This document shows, piece after piece, positions 45,761 through 60,000 of a DNA stretch of 64,000 nucleotides. Below the pieces are notes generated by a model. The model saw only the letters and a program-made list of their open reading frames with translations. It did no database searches and was not told where the DNA came from. Both the position numbers and the translations under genes were made by a program. The DNA is taken from NCBI GenBank assembly GCA_036898135.1, contig CM072525.1, positions 23,711,992 through 23,775,991 on the forward strand, in the 5' to 3' direction. The DNA comes from Oncomelania hupensis. Its lineage: Eukaryota; Mollusca; Gastropoda; Littorinimorpha; Pomatiopsidae. Position 1 is the stretch's first letter; the number at the start of each line of letters is the position of its first letter.

Positions 45761-48700
45761 TGCAATGAGCTACGCGTACAGGTCATTGATGGTAAAACAA
45801 GAAAAAAGCACATTAAATGTTGATGCAACACTCCTATTACCGCAACAAAACTGCTGCTGGTCAAAAGCAAAACACACATTTATATGAACAAAAGCCTGCA
45901 GTTCCAGAAAACTATTTAGGCTCTAGACCTACAAACCCTGGTAATACAATTATAAAATGGTCTACAATCAACAACTCCTCATGCAAGGTGAAAGCAATAG
46001 ATATTTTAAAAGGTGGAATTAAATTCAAATGAAATGTACAAGTTACTGGTCATAGCAAACAATTGTGATGCAAGGACTGGCTTCTGTGATTATAATACTG
46101 TACTGGGAAAAAGTAACGAGGCATAAAGTAACCTAAATAACAAACAAAAAAAATAAAACCTTTCCTTACAGAAGAAAACACAAATATGAGGTCAAGAAAG
46201 TGTAGCTCATTCAATTTTCTTTAAAAATTATATTGTAAAAGAATGGGAGAAAACAGCTTTGTGGTATATATAGATAGTACCCATCAATATAAGAGATTTC
46301 ATTTTTTTTTTGTTTCTTCAAAGAGTAATCAAGACTTTAACTCTCAACACTGACATTCATGCAAAGTTCGTATTGCTTCATGTTCAAAAGTCATGGAATT
46401 AATAAAACTCACATTTACATTTAAACAGAATTAATTAAAACAAAAACTTTTTAAAATTATAGACTGAATCTGTTCAAGAAAACAGCCAAATTTTGAAGAT
46501 AGAAAAAAAAATTACAAAAAAGAAAGAAATAAGTGACAAAGATGAGATTTTCATTACCAAAGCAATTTATAAATTCCTGCATCAAAGCGATTTTTCAAAG
46601 AGTTCTATTTCAAATGTAAAGCAGTGATATGTATTGCAACTGGATGGACAAATATATGGCAGGCTGAATTAATAAGCATCTCTAAAATAGCTTCGCTGAT
46701 CAAAATGGCAACATCAAATGTATGTGGTAATCACAATGACTACATTTGTTATAAATAGTAAATTCCAATAGGGGCAGGGTGTGATTGTGATCAGTACTGT
46801 GGCCATATATTCAATACTTCATATGGCCAAAAACTGTACAAGTTGTGTATTCCATGTAACCTGAAATCTAAACATTAACAGAATATTATAAAATATAGAA
46901 GGCAAAGCCCGTATGACTCACATGCTCTATATGGAATTTTTGTATGCGTGACCTTTACCTCTAAGTGAGGACATTCATTCACTAATAATTTTCATATATA
47001 TATATGCACCATCATACCAATCGTGGTTGTGATAGATGTAACAGGTAGTGAGAAATTAAACCACTGACAACTTTTTCCCCACACATATGGCCAGATCTTT
47101 TTTTTTTTTTTTAAAATCAGTTTAGGACTTGCCTGGGATTTTCAAATATCTGGAAACATTTTTACATTTTGGGGCGAGTACATAGACTGACATTGCTGCA
47201 CGCATTACAAGTTTAAAAAAATAATGTATTTTATAAGCACATATAAAAAATAAATGCCAGAAATAAACAGAGCTATGGGTAGCAAGAAAGTCATTATTAC
47301 AAGAAAATGCAAAGTAGAAATTGTAACTATCATTTGAAGAAAGAGCACAATATTGCTGAAATGCACCTATGTATATAAGGAGCTCAGATAAAACGTTACC
47401 AAGGCTGAGATTTTTCCTCACAAAGAATTCATACTCCTCTACCCACCCCCTCTCTCAACCCTCCCATTCTCCCTCCATCCCCCTCCCACCTCACCCCCAC
47501 TCACCCCCCAAAAAAAAGACAAAAAAAAAAAACAGCAAAAGGAAAAATAAAAGAATAAGAAAGAAACTATTGTATTTTCCCACATTGAGAATGCTTTTGT
47601 AGTATAGGAAACCAATCATTATCATCATCAATCGTCGTTGTGGTCATTAATCATCAACATTATCATCATCACCACCATCATGAACATCCTGACAAGTATA
47701 AACAGCAAGAAACACAGACAAGATTTAACCACACAGAATTGGTTTTCAACAAGAAAAACCAGCCAGATTGAACTACCGGTATTGCTCAAAACCTATGCAG
47801 ATACTGAGATTGAATCGTGTATTACTACAATAAAGAGTAAGAAAGCCAAGACATGACAGTGACAGTGACAGCAAACAATACCACAGAGCTATACCACAGC
47901 ACCAAGAAACAATTGCTTATGCCAACAAAGAAAGACCGGCTGAACAAGACTGTGTTCATCAACACAGTCTCAACAATGTCGAACTATAAAGCAAGCACAG
48001 CCTCAACAATGTTGAATTATAAAAGAAACACAAAGTTTTATAACAATACACCTAGTTTTAACATTGTCCAAATCAAGAACTTCAAGAAGTAATTTACACA
48101 ATTTTAAAGAGTTCAAACAAGAAGAGGTGTTTCTCAAGAGTCCTATTGGGGAGGAATAGGAATACATTTTGGATCAAAAGGATCACTCGCATTTTAGAGT
48201 TGGTCCTCGCAATCAATCTCAAATCACAATGTTCAACAAGAAAAACAAGAATACAAAGGAATAGCAACTTTTTTTTCTTCTTCCATTATCCACCCAAATA
48301 GGGTGTTGTCAGTGTTTCTGGTAAGGTTGCAGTACTAGTAAACTTGATGCAAATAAAATAAAATAAATAAATAGCATCGCACATGAAGATAAGATCTCAT
48401 ACAACTTTCAAAGATCTGTAACCAGACTTGGAAATCAAATTATCTGTTTAAAACAGTTCCCTAGGGCAGACAAGCTACATCGAATTCTTTGAAACAATTT
48501 ACCTTTGAGTACAGAAGTTATTAAATCAAATTCTCTGAAACAATTAACAAGTTACCTTCAAGGACAACTGAAGATAAATTGATGTGAAGTGAAAAGAATT
48601 ACCCAATAGGACTGAAAGTATTGTGAGAGGAGGAAAACTAACATTACCATAAATTAAACTCTTGCACTAATCACATACCTTTTGCCCAGTTACTAGAAAA

Positions 48701-49182
48701 CAAATGATTTGGCTTTAGTATACACCGACTGTAACAATGCTCTTTCTTGTACATAGCTGCTTCAATTACGAGTTCTAAAAGTGTTCATGCAAGCGTATGA
48801 AAGACTATTTTAACACTGTTTATGTCCTTGAATGTATGTATTGAAGAAGCAAGGGAACTAATCTATTTGGCACTTTACCTACACTGTCACCTCTCTCTCC
48901 CTCTGTCTTTCTCTGTATATTAAACAATGATTATCTAAAGTTAATGATCCAGGACAACCACCCTGAATGATCACTCACTACAAGGCTTACAACTAAATGC
49001 AACACAAGCAGATGGGGAAATCTGGTAGTGTCCCATGTTCTATACAACAACTCAAATAAATTTTGATTTACATTTTGCTTTCTCTTTCCTAGAGATAACT
49101 TACATCATGTGTTCTCTACAAACATTTGGTCTCTTTTTTCTTTTCTATCTATCCATGAGTAAGAATGATCTGATTACTAAAT
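45761..49182. other. Convergent intergenic region and likely SH3BP5 3' UTR
   Basis: AT-rich. It holds a member of the GACCTT-type repeat (46893-47136), a C-rich then A-rich stretch (47440-47535) and ATC-rich sequence near 47620-47690. No coding exon recognised. The part next to 49183 should be the 3' UTR of the SH3BP5 homologue. Confidence 0.5.
46893..47136. repeat. Short copy of the dispersed repeat seen at 2805-4460
   Basis: It shares the left end (AAAGCC...CTCACATGCTCT) and the right end (T-run, TTTAGGACTT) with the long copy but lacks most of the middle. Confidence 0.55.
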
Positions 49183-52100
49183 TTATAAACGCACATCAAT
49201 TGTTTCACTCTCTCCAAAACCGTCATCTTCGGCAGTCTGTTGTTGTTGCTCTTCTTGCTGCGTCACACTGTTGGACTGCTCTTTATTTGTTTTTGATACT
49301 TCCTCCGTGTTCACATTATCTTCTTCCTTCAATTTTACAATTGCTTCACCCGATGTTACATTTTTCTTTTCAGACCCTGTTTCACCAGCACTACCGTATG
49401 AACCATCTGTTGTGGCTCTCTGGGAATGCTCCACAGTTTCCGCATCATCGCCTTCTTCCAACTCGTCAATGTTATCGTACTGCAATGTCTTGTCACAGTC
49501 TAAGGGACTGTCTTCTTCAAATTCACCATCCATGTTTCTGGGGTGGAATTCATCAGACAGGCGCTTGGCCTGGCTGAGGAAGTCTTCGAGGTAGGACAGG
49601 TTAGGGGGCAAGCTCATGCGGCGCCAGCTTCCCCGCTGGATGCTAGCGGGAAGGGAAGCTGAAGCGTAGAGTCTCACTTCCTCATCTTTCTTGCGCTCTA
49701 GATTCACACCAGAGAAGTCCATGGTGAGGAACTCCACTTGTTCGTCATCTAACATGGGTCCTGCACTGGCCAAAGACTCAGTGTCTGAGCTGTCCTCTAC
49801 AGAGTGTGTCTCCGCCACAGATGGGACGCTCAATAGCTTCGCCTTTGGCTTAGTAGGGGACTGAGTAGAAGAGACAGACTCGATCTCAGAGAAGTCCGAC
49901 TCTGATCTCTCTGACGGAGTAGCAGAGATGGTAGATGCAGACCTGATAATACTTGCCTTGGAGGGAGCCGTGGGTGAGGATCGTGTGGTCATGACTGCAG
50001 CCTCCAGGGTCTGGGAGGAAGGGGTAGGGTTGTTTGGGGTTGGGGTTACAGGCTCCGTCTCAATTTCTGGCACTGGCTGGTGTGGAGAAGCAACTGGGGG
50101 GAGTGAAGCTGTGGGAGTAGTGGAATGCAAAGGGGTGGGACCTGTCTGACTGCGAGGGCGAGGTTTGATGTTGTACATGGAGTCCATATTGGGGTCAATT
50201 CTCAGAATCAGCCCTTGAAGCTTCTGCTTGCTACGAACCAGCGACCCATCAGTTGGGCTACCATCCTCCAAATGAAGGGCCGAGTTCACCGACCTTTCCG
50301 GGGCACTGCCATGTCTGCGACCATCAGCCAGAGCATCCTGGACAGCAGGGTAGAGAGGTCTTCCAGGGATGGGCTTGGATGGTGAACGAGGTGTTTTCAC
50401 CTCAGGGGGGTTCGAGTAAGACCTTTGGCGAGATTCGTTCATGGCTCCATACATCTCTTTCCCCTTTACTGCTGGCAAAGCCCTGTAGACCTCATCAAGC
50501 TCTGGGTTGTTGCTTTCCACATCGTCAGGAAGGTCATAGTTCTCAGCATCCACCTGCGAAGACTCCACCGCTCTGCGGTAACTCGTCCGCCGTGCTACTT
50601 CAGGGTTGGGCCTCAGCACGGATGGGTATTTGAACTGCTGCTGCGAGTGACCTGTTGAGGCGGACCGCTGAACCTTTGATGATCGGGGTGGTGGGTGGGA
50701 GTGAGATGGGTGAGCCACAGGGGCAGACTGGCGTGAATGGGCATCCACTCCCCCAGCAAAAGCAGGATGAGTGATACCTCCACTCTTGGCTTTCTTGGCT
50801 GAGGCGTAAGTGGGTGGAAGCACGCCTAAGGGGTCACTAGGGATCAGAACTTTGGGTGAAAGAGGTTCAGCTTCCACATTCTCTGAACTCTCACTTCCAC
50901 TTTCTTTGGCACTGTTCACAATATTCTGAGTGGAAGAGTTTTCCTGCAGTGTTGTGGAGCTAACGATGTCTTGGGCAGAAGGCACTTTTCTAGCACTGTC
51001 CTTTTCGTAGTCTTCCTCTTGACCATGGGTGCTTTCTCCGCTCAAATTACGGCTTCGCCTATTGTTACTTCCACTGCTAGATACTACAGGAACTTTTATG
51101 ACGCCCAAGGGATCCAGGGCGCCCAAATGTCTCAAGCCCCTGCCTTCTACTGTTGCTCCTTTCTCCCAGGATGGAGGGGGTAGAGGGCACTCAGCGCCTA
51201 CCCCTGCCCCTCGGACTCCTAGCTGCTGATGTTGCCTCCTCTCCAGTCGCTGACGATGGATTTCATCGCTGATGGCTTCCAGCGAGCGCAAGGCTGTGGA
51301 GTACAAGGATTTGGTCGAGCTGACGTCCTCCTCCAGCACACTCACTTTGTGCTTGTGCTCCTAGAAAGAAACAAAAAAGAATTATAAAAGACATTAGTAA
51401 TATGACCCCTAGGCTAAATGACACAAGGGCAAAATAAGCATGAAACCGACAGGGTCACAGCTAGATATACAATCCAAACACCTATCTCATCCGTCATCAC
51501 AGCAATGAGAATTGTAAAGGTTCTCAATGATAATGCTGGCAATGATGATGATGGTGATAATAATGATGATGAAGGTATAGTATTACCTCCATTATCTGGT
51601 TAAACTTGGCCTTCATCTCAAAGTAGGGTCTGAAAAAGAAAAACAATACTGGTTACTTCAACATAATCTCTTCAGACAGGCTTGTATCGAAAATAAGTGT
51701 ATAAGTAACTGATCATGCTACGGCAATAATCAAAGGTGTGTAGTGTGAAAGATTATTGTGAGTAGAATATGGGGTGGAGTTTCATGGCCCCCAAACAAGC
51801 ATTTTTGAGTGCCGGACAGAACTACCAATACTGGTCACCTGTTAGCATCAAGGTAGAGCAAGTTTCAAACGCTCAAAGGCATCCAATGCTGAAGCTACCT
51901 GAGCCAAATGAAACGGGTGTGGATTTGATCCACGCAGACAGAAAAATAACTTAAGTATAAAACTTGTCAGGTCACTTCTCATGTCTTATAGATGTGCCAG
52001 ATACACCCATACAAAAAGCATTGCACTATAGGGTTTATCCACTCATGCCCTGGGTGATGCTTCTTTTGTGGCAGCTGTGCTTTCTCTGAGAAGGCAACCT

Positions 52101-55100
52101 GAATTGTGCCACACGGGAACACACAGTGTGTGTTTTTTGTTTTTTTAATTAATACTCAAACAGAATCATTATATTAAGTTCCATAAATGTTAACCTCTAT
52201 TATGATCTAATCAGAGCTGAGGCCATCAGTAACTTCAAGACACCTTTTGCACAGTTAGCTACTCATCAGCAAAAGGCTGACAAGATTTACATTGCCCTGC
52301 TAACACAAACAGACATGCCATATCAAATCTAACCTAGACTACTGCCGTACTGGGTTATCTCAACATCTTCCCATTCCCATTCTGATCACCAACACTTCAT
52401 TTTTAATAACTGAATAAGTGAATACTTTTAACAAATCACATTGTTGGTGTCTTAACAATGTGTCTTATAAGTTATACAAAGATAACCTCTCCAGCTACTT
52501 TTAAATATTGCAGCTCAGGAACTGTCTGTTAAATAGTGGCAGATGGGCAAGAAAACTGTTCTGCCACTAGTAAAATATTAACTAATTGGCAAATGTAAAT
52601 TACCTCAAGTCTGATTCAACAACAAATTATCACCAAGAAGAGCAAGACTGATTAGTAGACTAAAGCTTTATGAACAGACCAAATTCAGACAATTTCCAAC
52701 AGACCAAAAACAAAACTTGTATCAGCGGTCTTCCAAAATGATGATGGTGCCAAAAGCGGTTAATTACAAACACAAATGATGCTTCTTAGTATATTCAATG
52801 ACAAGGTGACACTATCAAAAGGCTTGATCAGGCACTAGCACCAGAGAGTGTACATTTATTAATGAAATTATTCAGATGTTCGAAACCTCCCCAAACAAAA
52901 CATTGCAACAGGATGCAGTTTAGGTTTTGCAGTAACATGTCAAATGTCTAAATGTAACACAACCATTAGAGTCACCCTTCAAGGTCAAAGCCAAAGATCA
53001 AGGTCGAATGCCCAAACCTCAAATCCAAGTGCATGGAGGAAAAAAAAACTAAATCCAACTCCTACTTAGTCCAGAGCCAACAACATAATTACATACAAAT
53101 GCTCGTATTTATAAAGCAAACTGAGTGAAACCAATGCCACAGAACAGCTGCCAACAAACCCCACGAGAACACAATGCCAGCCAAACCATTCTTGGGTGAA
53201 AGACAAGCCAATATGGGGGTTTTTTTTTGGTTTTTTTTTATAGTAAAGGACCAAACGCCAATGAAGGGAAAAGAATGAGTGTCTGATCTCCGAAAAGGTC
53301 AAACAAAACAAAATAAACAACAACAAAGTAACAGACCAAAATGGAAAAGGAAAAAGCAAAATCCTCAGAAACAAGCTACGGAGTGATTTTTATCTACTCA
53401 CTGCATCTCCAAGATATACTGGTCGACCAAGCTAATGATTTGCAAGAAACTTTGCCGAATGGACAGACTGCAGGAAATACACACAAGATCAAACTTGTAA
53501 AACACAAAATCTTATTTTTGTTCAGAATAACATAAGGTTGCTAAGTAGAGTTTTTGTGCTCATGACTTCGTGACAGGAAATAAGAACAGTTTTTATGATG
53601 ACGTCTGATTATTTCCCGTGAAGTGCAAACGTTATGTTCTTTGCTTCCATCAACAAGGAACGCTTCCTCCCAGATCTGCCCGGAAACCTTGAAACCTGGT
53701 ACAAGTAAGTTCAGCGTGCTGCTTCATATTTCTTACAATTTTCATATAACACATTTTCTTAGGTTTAAAAGCTGCTTGAAACTAAGACCGACCAAATCCT
53801 AAGATATGCTGTACAGACTCGCACACACACGAAAATAAAAAATAAGAACACCATTTTACGCCATCTAAATCATCTAACAGGGACTGCCAAATCCCATTTC
53901 GCAGTTCCTGGGGTCATCTACATTATCTAACAGGGACTGCCAAATCCCATTTCACAGTTCCTGGGGTCATCTATATCATCTAACAGGGACTGCCAAATCC
54001 CATTTCGCAGTTCCTGGGGTCATCTTCATCATCTAACAGGGACTGCCAAATCCCACTTCCCACGGCAAGTTTAAAAGTTGCCAGGAAAGACAAATCATGA
54101 AAGTCACTTGCCCCAGGAGTAAGTTTAAAGCTAGGAACAAACATAAAACAACACAACTTGATATCCGCACCGAATCACGTTTACTTTGATCTGTGGAATG
54201 CATGTTTGAAATTTTAACGTCACACTCCAATATACTACAGCGGATTTAAATGGTCAATTGTTCACCCTTCAGCCATTGACAGTGCTCCTTTTATCTACAG
54301 TGGGGCGTAATATCACAGCTTATTTGATTGATGATCAATTGTTCAAGGGCCCGCCAATGACAGCACACCTTTTATCTCAATCTTTTGTTGAAGTGTGTTA
54401 ACGCTGAAAGCCAAAATGTCGCTTCAAAAATTTGAATTTTTCAGCAGCTGAAACAAAAAATACTTTTTTTGCTTTCACTATGTGGGCAAGTACATTTTTG
54501 AGTGGGGAAGTAATTTTTTGAGTGGGAAAGTTAAAAATGAAACATTGCTTACCCAGGACAAGCTCTTGTTGAAAAAAATTTGGAAAACCCTTTCTAAGAT
54601 AAAACTTCCTGTAAGGATATGCACTTCATGAAGCAACAGAACACTCTTGTTTATAAATTGATAAAAGAGTCCACATGCACTTCCAAATCAAATCAACTGT
54701 AAACACTGCATACACACACCTACACAGGCGCAAGCACATGAATGTGGTACAATCTCTCTCTCCCTCATCTAAGACACGTTTTGATTATAATTTTATATTT
54801 GTGTTAGCAATAAAGAATCATGTGAAAAACTGAACCTGAATCTCATCAAACAACCCCATTACAGTGGATCGTTGATCTGAGCAATACATTTGATTCGACT
54901 TGATTCTCTCTTTCTGTTTGGTTCTGTCTCACTGTCTCTGCCAGTACTAGGTCTCCCTGTATCTCTTTCACACACACACACTCACTTAGATTTGCCGATG
55001 GCACGCTTGAGGTCTTTCTGCAGAATCTGAACCTGGTCCTCCGCCACTTTGAACTTGATCGTCGTGCGCTGGTGTTCTAATTCACTCTCATTTCTCTCTT

Positions 55101-56980
55101 TCTCAGCTTCATTCACCTGTAACAAGCAAAAACAAGTCATCTATATCTATTTTGCTTTCCTCAACAATTGTGTAGCATACAATACTATACAAACTGTTCC
55201 CTCCCACAAACTGTTGTTTTCAAATACATGGCTTTTAATATACCAGATGCTGTCATTTAACCCCAATCCCATTTATTTACAAGAGACAACTCCTAACTGT
55301 TTTGTCTCCCATTAATGGCTTAGCCTCCTCCACTACCCCCAAACCCAACTCCCAATTTTCCAATTGCATGGAAAATCCTATGATTTCTCGTGGATAGATA
55401 CAGTTGATTCTACACAACACGTTATGTTTAGATTGTATAACTAATAACTGAAACATACAAAAATAAGCTGAGCCTGGTCTAGGTTGACTTGAGCAGACAA
55501 GTATGGCTGTGACGATATGATAATTCTGCCTCCAATCTGTAGAACTCCCTTCTTCTGTAGCTGAAGCATAATGACTGCTTGTCATCAATGATAAAAACTC
55601 ACCTCTTCTAAACAGTCATGAACCTCAGAACTGACTGTCTATCTTTACAAAGCTGCTTGTCTTGGGATCAAATTTTCAACCATTGAATGCACAAAGAGCA
55701 TAGATGCTCTCACCATAAACAAGTCAACAAGATTAACATCATTTGTTTGCCTGACATTTGCAAACATTTTGGTTTGTTTTATAAAATGCGATTTCACGTC
55801 TAATTGTAGCTGGATACTGAGTGTGGCATGCAGCTCTGTGGGCAACCATGAGAGTGTACAACATCAGTCCTAACATTACTAAAGTCATCAAAAGCCTATA
55901 TAACAAGGCTATCAGTGTAGTCCTCCACAACAGCGCCATTGGGAACTGACACACACAGACAACAACAATCGGCGTGCGTCAAGGATGCCTACTCTCTTTA
56001 ACACTCTTCAACGTCTTCCTGGAGCGCATCATGTCAGATGCCCTCGCAGATCACAAAGGCAGAGTCAGCATAGGGGTAGAGCAATCTCCAGCCCCCGTTT
56101 GCGGATGAAACTGATGGATTGGCTGGATAGGAACAAGAACTTGAACAGCTGGTACAGAGGCTTGACACCACCTCCAGAGCCTTTGGAATGGAAATAAGTG
56201 CATAGAAGACCAAAATGATGACCATCAACACGGACATCAAAGTCCAAGGTCAATCCCTCAACACAGTGCATAGCTTCAAATATTTAGAAGCCATTGTATC
56301 AGACAATAGGTCTCGACAGGAATTCCTCTCCAGGATAGCACAAAATTGCTGCCCTGACAAGGTTGAAGCCCATTTGGAAAGACAGAACCATCAGTCTACA
56401 TTACAAGGTAAGGCTGCTGCGCTCCCTTGCCATCTCCATCTTCCTATATGTTTGTGAAACATGAACCATCACAGCAGACCTACAACAAAGAATACAAAAC
56501 ATGGAGATGAGGTGCTACAGAACACTTCTGGGCATTTCCTATACCCAGCACATCACCAATAATGAAGTCCGACAGACCATCACACATGCCATTGGATAAC
56601 ACGATGACATGCTCACAGTGGTGAAGAAACGGAAACTCTGATGGTATGGCCACGTCACCAGATCATCAGGCCTTGCAAAGACAATCCTGCAAGGTACTGT
56701 GTAAGGAGGCAGAAGAAGAGGGAGACAGAAAAAGAGGTGAAAAAACAACATTCGAGAATGGACTGGCTTGACACTGAGCGAAGCCACGAGGGATGCTGAG
56801 GACAGAGAAAGATGGAGTACGCTGGTTAAATGATCATAAATGGTGCCCCAACGACCTCTGAGTTACAGGATAGGATAGGATAGGATGGGATAGTAGCTGA
56901 ATGTTTCGCCATGCACAATTTGTATATAATTATGCAGACTAGTCTCATAGTGTCTTAAGCTGCAAATAGTGTGAATCATT

Positions 56981-57036
<56 letters not shown>

Positions 57037-60000
57037 TATGTCAAACAGTTGGAAAGCATACAACTGAAATGGTAGTGCTGAACAAAGAAACAAAAAAGGA
57101 AACACTTTTTTTTTTACCTTCATGGTGGCATGGTTGAGCATTTCTTGCCATGCAGGGTCAGAAGGCTGCTCACGCCTCATGTAGCCCTGTTCTGCCAGCT
57201 GTACCATTTCCTTGGCCGCCTCGTGCATGCTACACGCACGCTCAAACCTCAGGGCCGCCCTCTGAGTCTCCAAATGGGCCTGTGGAAAAGTAATGAAACA
57301 AACATTAAAATAATGTACATATGATTAATAAATACACTCACCAACAATTTATCTTGGACAACATGCACCCTGCTCACTCAAACTACAATGTGGATCTGTG
57401 GTAGCTGGATCAAATAATGGATCATTGTCTATTTTCTTGCATGTCTACTAACATGTAGACGTCTATACAAGGCATCATCAGCAGCAGCTGAAAACAATAT
57501 AAATTTATTTTTTTAAATCAAAATACTTTTTCTTTGTTCTGCTCTCAAACCCATGATTCTTTACCTGAGTATCAAAGCAAATGGTAAATTGTATTCTTTT
57601 TTTAAAACTGGTCCTAACCCTAACAATGATAGTACCCCCGAGGAAAGAGAACATATCAAATAACTCAAGGAGGAGATCAGATAGAGGGTGCAAAGAGAGG
57701 AAAACTTGATGATAGACTACAGAGCCTTGAAGATTGTCACTATGAAAACTAGACCGGTTGATGTTGCTGCCGCATAACAGGATGCATCTGCTGCAAAAGC
57801 AGGGGCAGCCAAATGACAATCTGATAGCCATCACAAGAAACCATAATTTGTAAATAAGTGTACATATATTTATACTGTTTATGCTGCTAGTTATTCATCT
57901 TCATCTTCTTTGTTTGATTACAACTTTTGCACAGTCATATATACTACAGTAATGCTGATTATATATTAAATAAAAAGAGTGAAATTCTAGCAAGGATTGA
58001 TGATATAAAGCCTGATATCATTACTTAGTCTTAGTGAAATAAAAGCTAACAATCATATAATATAAACCCTTAGATTCAGAATATACATTACCAAATTAAG
58101 ATGTTTTTCTTAACAAAAACCTTAAGAGAGGAATTGCACTTTATTCAACAAAAAGCTAAATGCTCAAGAATGTGAAATATTGAATAATAGTAAATGTTAA
58201 GAGAACTTGGAGTAATTTTGTGAGCGCTTCTGGTGAAAAAATTCTTATTAGTTGTATTTCTTGAAGCCCCAGCTCCACATCTGAAAACACAAATTTATTA
58301 ATACAAATTTTAATATATCTGAGGCATTACAAACATATGAAAAAATGTGCATTTTCTGAGATTTTAATTTTCCAGATGCAGGATAAGATGGCTCATGGAC
58401 AAGTGAGAGGAGTAATGAAATTGTGGAGTGCATAGGGGATGCTTTCCTGATTGAAATGGTGAAAAATCCAACAAGACATAGGCAAGGTCAGAGATCAACA
58501 TCATGAGTTGTTAATCTCAGATATCCAGCACTTGGTCCCCATTGGTAAGAGTGTCTTTGATGTTTCACTTTTTCAGCTCTATGTACCTAAGCTAAGGTCA
58601 CTCAGAGTAATAAATATTTGTTTTAACTTGGAAAGGGAGACTATGATAGTCTGAGTAGTCTGAGAGCACATATTGCAAACATAGGTTTTATAACTATTAA
58701 GCCAGATAATTGCGGAGTGGAAAAATTCTGGGTAACAATCAAGTCTTCGATTTTGTAAGATATGGAGTTGCATATCCCTAGAGTGGAGAGCAAGCCCCAT
58801 AAAAAGACTACACCATCTTTGATTAATAAGAATACTTTATGAATAATTAAAAAGCAGCATAAGTTATATAAAAGATTGTAGAAATAAAAAAAATCACACA
58901 AAAGACATATTGCAGATAAATGGAAAACGAACCCGAAAATATTTTGGAAGTATGTACAGGAACAAACTAAGCATAATTCTCAAATAAATGCGCTTAAAAA
59001 GGAAGATTGCACCTTTGCTGTAGCAAATCATGAGAAGGCAGAAACTTTGAATACATTTTTCTGAAGTTTATTTGTGGAGAAGAATTTGAGTAACATTCTC
59101 GTGCTTGGCAGAGGCTCAAAATCGAATGGGTGCACAATAGATGACATAGTAATAACTCCTGGTACTGTTAAGAAAAAATTAAAACTTAATCCTTCAAGAG
59201 CTCAAGGTCCCAACTGTATCCCTCCAAGAGTTCTTAAAGAATTGTGTAACGAGTTGGCAGAACCACTTCGCATTTTATTTAAAATGTCCCTTCCAATGGT
59301 ATTGTGCCACAAGATTGACGAACTGCAGAGGTAAGTGCTGTTTTTAAAAAAAAAAAAGGTTCCAGGTCAGATGCAGGAAATTACAAACCAGTGAGTCTTA
59401 CATGTATTGTGTGTAAAGTTTTAGAATCTATATTCCGAGACGACATCATTACTCATTTTGCTGTAAATAGTCTGTACACTGAACGCCAACATGGTTTCAG
59501 AAAGAAACGATCATGTGTTTCTCAATTAGTACAGGTTGTGGATGATTTAACTTCCTTACTTGACAACAGAAAAACTGCTGACATAATAAATGTAGACTTT
59601 AGAAAAGTGTTTGACACTATTCCTCATTGAAGGCTTCTTCAGAAGCTAGAGGCCTATGGTGTATGTAAAAACATTTCCAACTGGATAAGGAATTTCCTAC
59701 CTCTGATGTATGTGGAAACGTTTCCAACTGGATAAGGAATTTCTTACATGACAGAGACTGAGAGAGCAAGTGGTGAAAATTGGAAAAGTAATATCTGACA
59801 AAATACAGACCTGTGCTGAGTAGTAATAAATGACTTACCAGATTGTGTTAGTTGCATGTGCAAAATATTCTACAATGAATCAAGCAAAAAGGATGTGCCA
59901 CAGCTTTATTTGGATAGCTTGCAAGAGTGGTCAGACACATGGGATTAATGTAGAGAAGTGTAAGGTTTTGCATGCTGGAAGGAATAATACTGAGCATGAT

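Noticed and set aside
49035..49577. Plus-strand open frame of 180 codons
   Set aside because: It overlaps the end of the SH3BP5 homologue's last exon in antisense; no family match and composition explained by the gene opposite.
49928..51229. Several plus-strand frames of 60-126 codons
   Set aside because: Antisense shadows of the large SH3BP5 exon.
53872..54062. CRISPR-like array
   Set aside because: Units are directly adjacent with no unique spacers, in an animal intron; a minisatellite.
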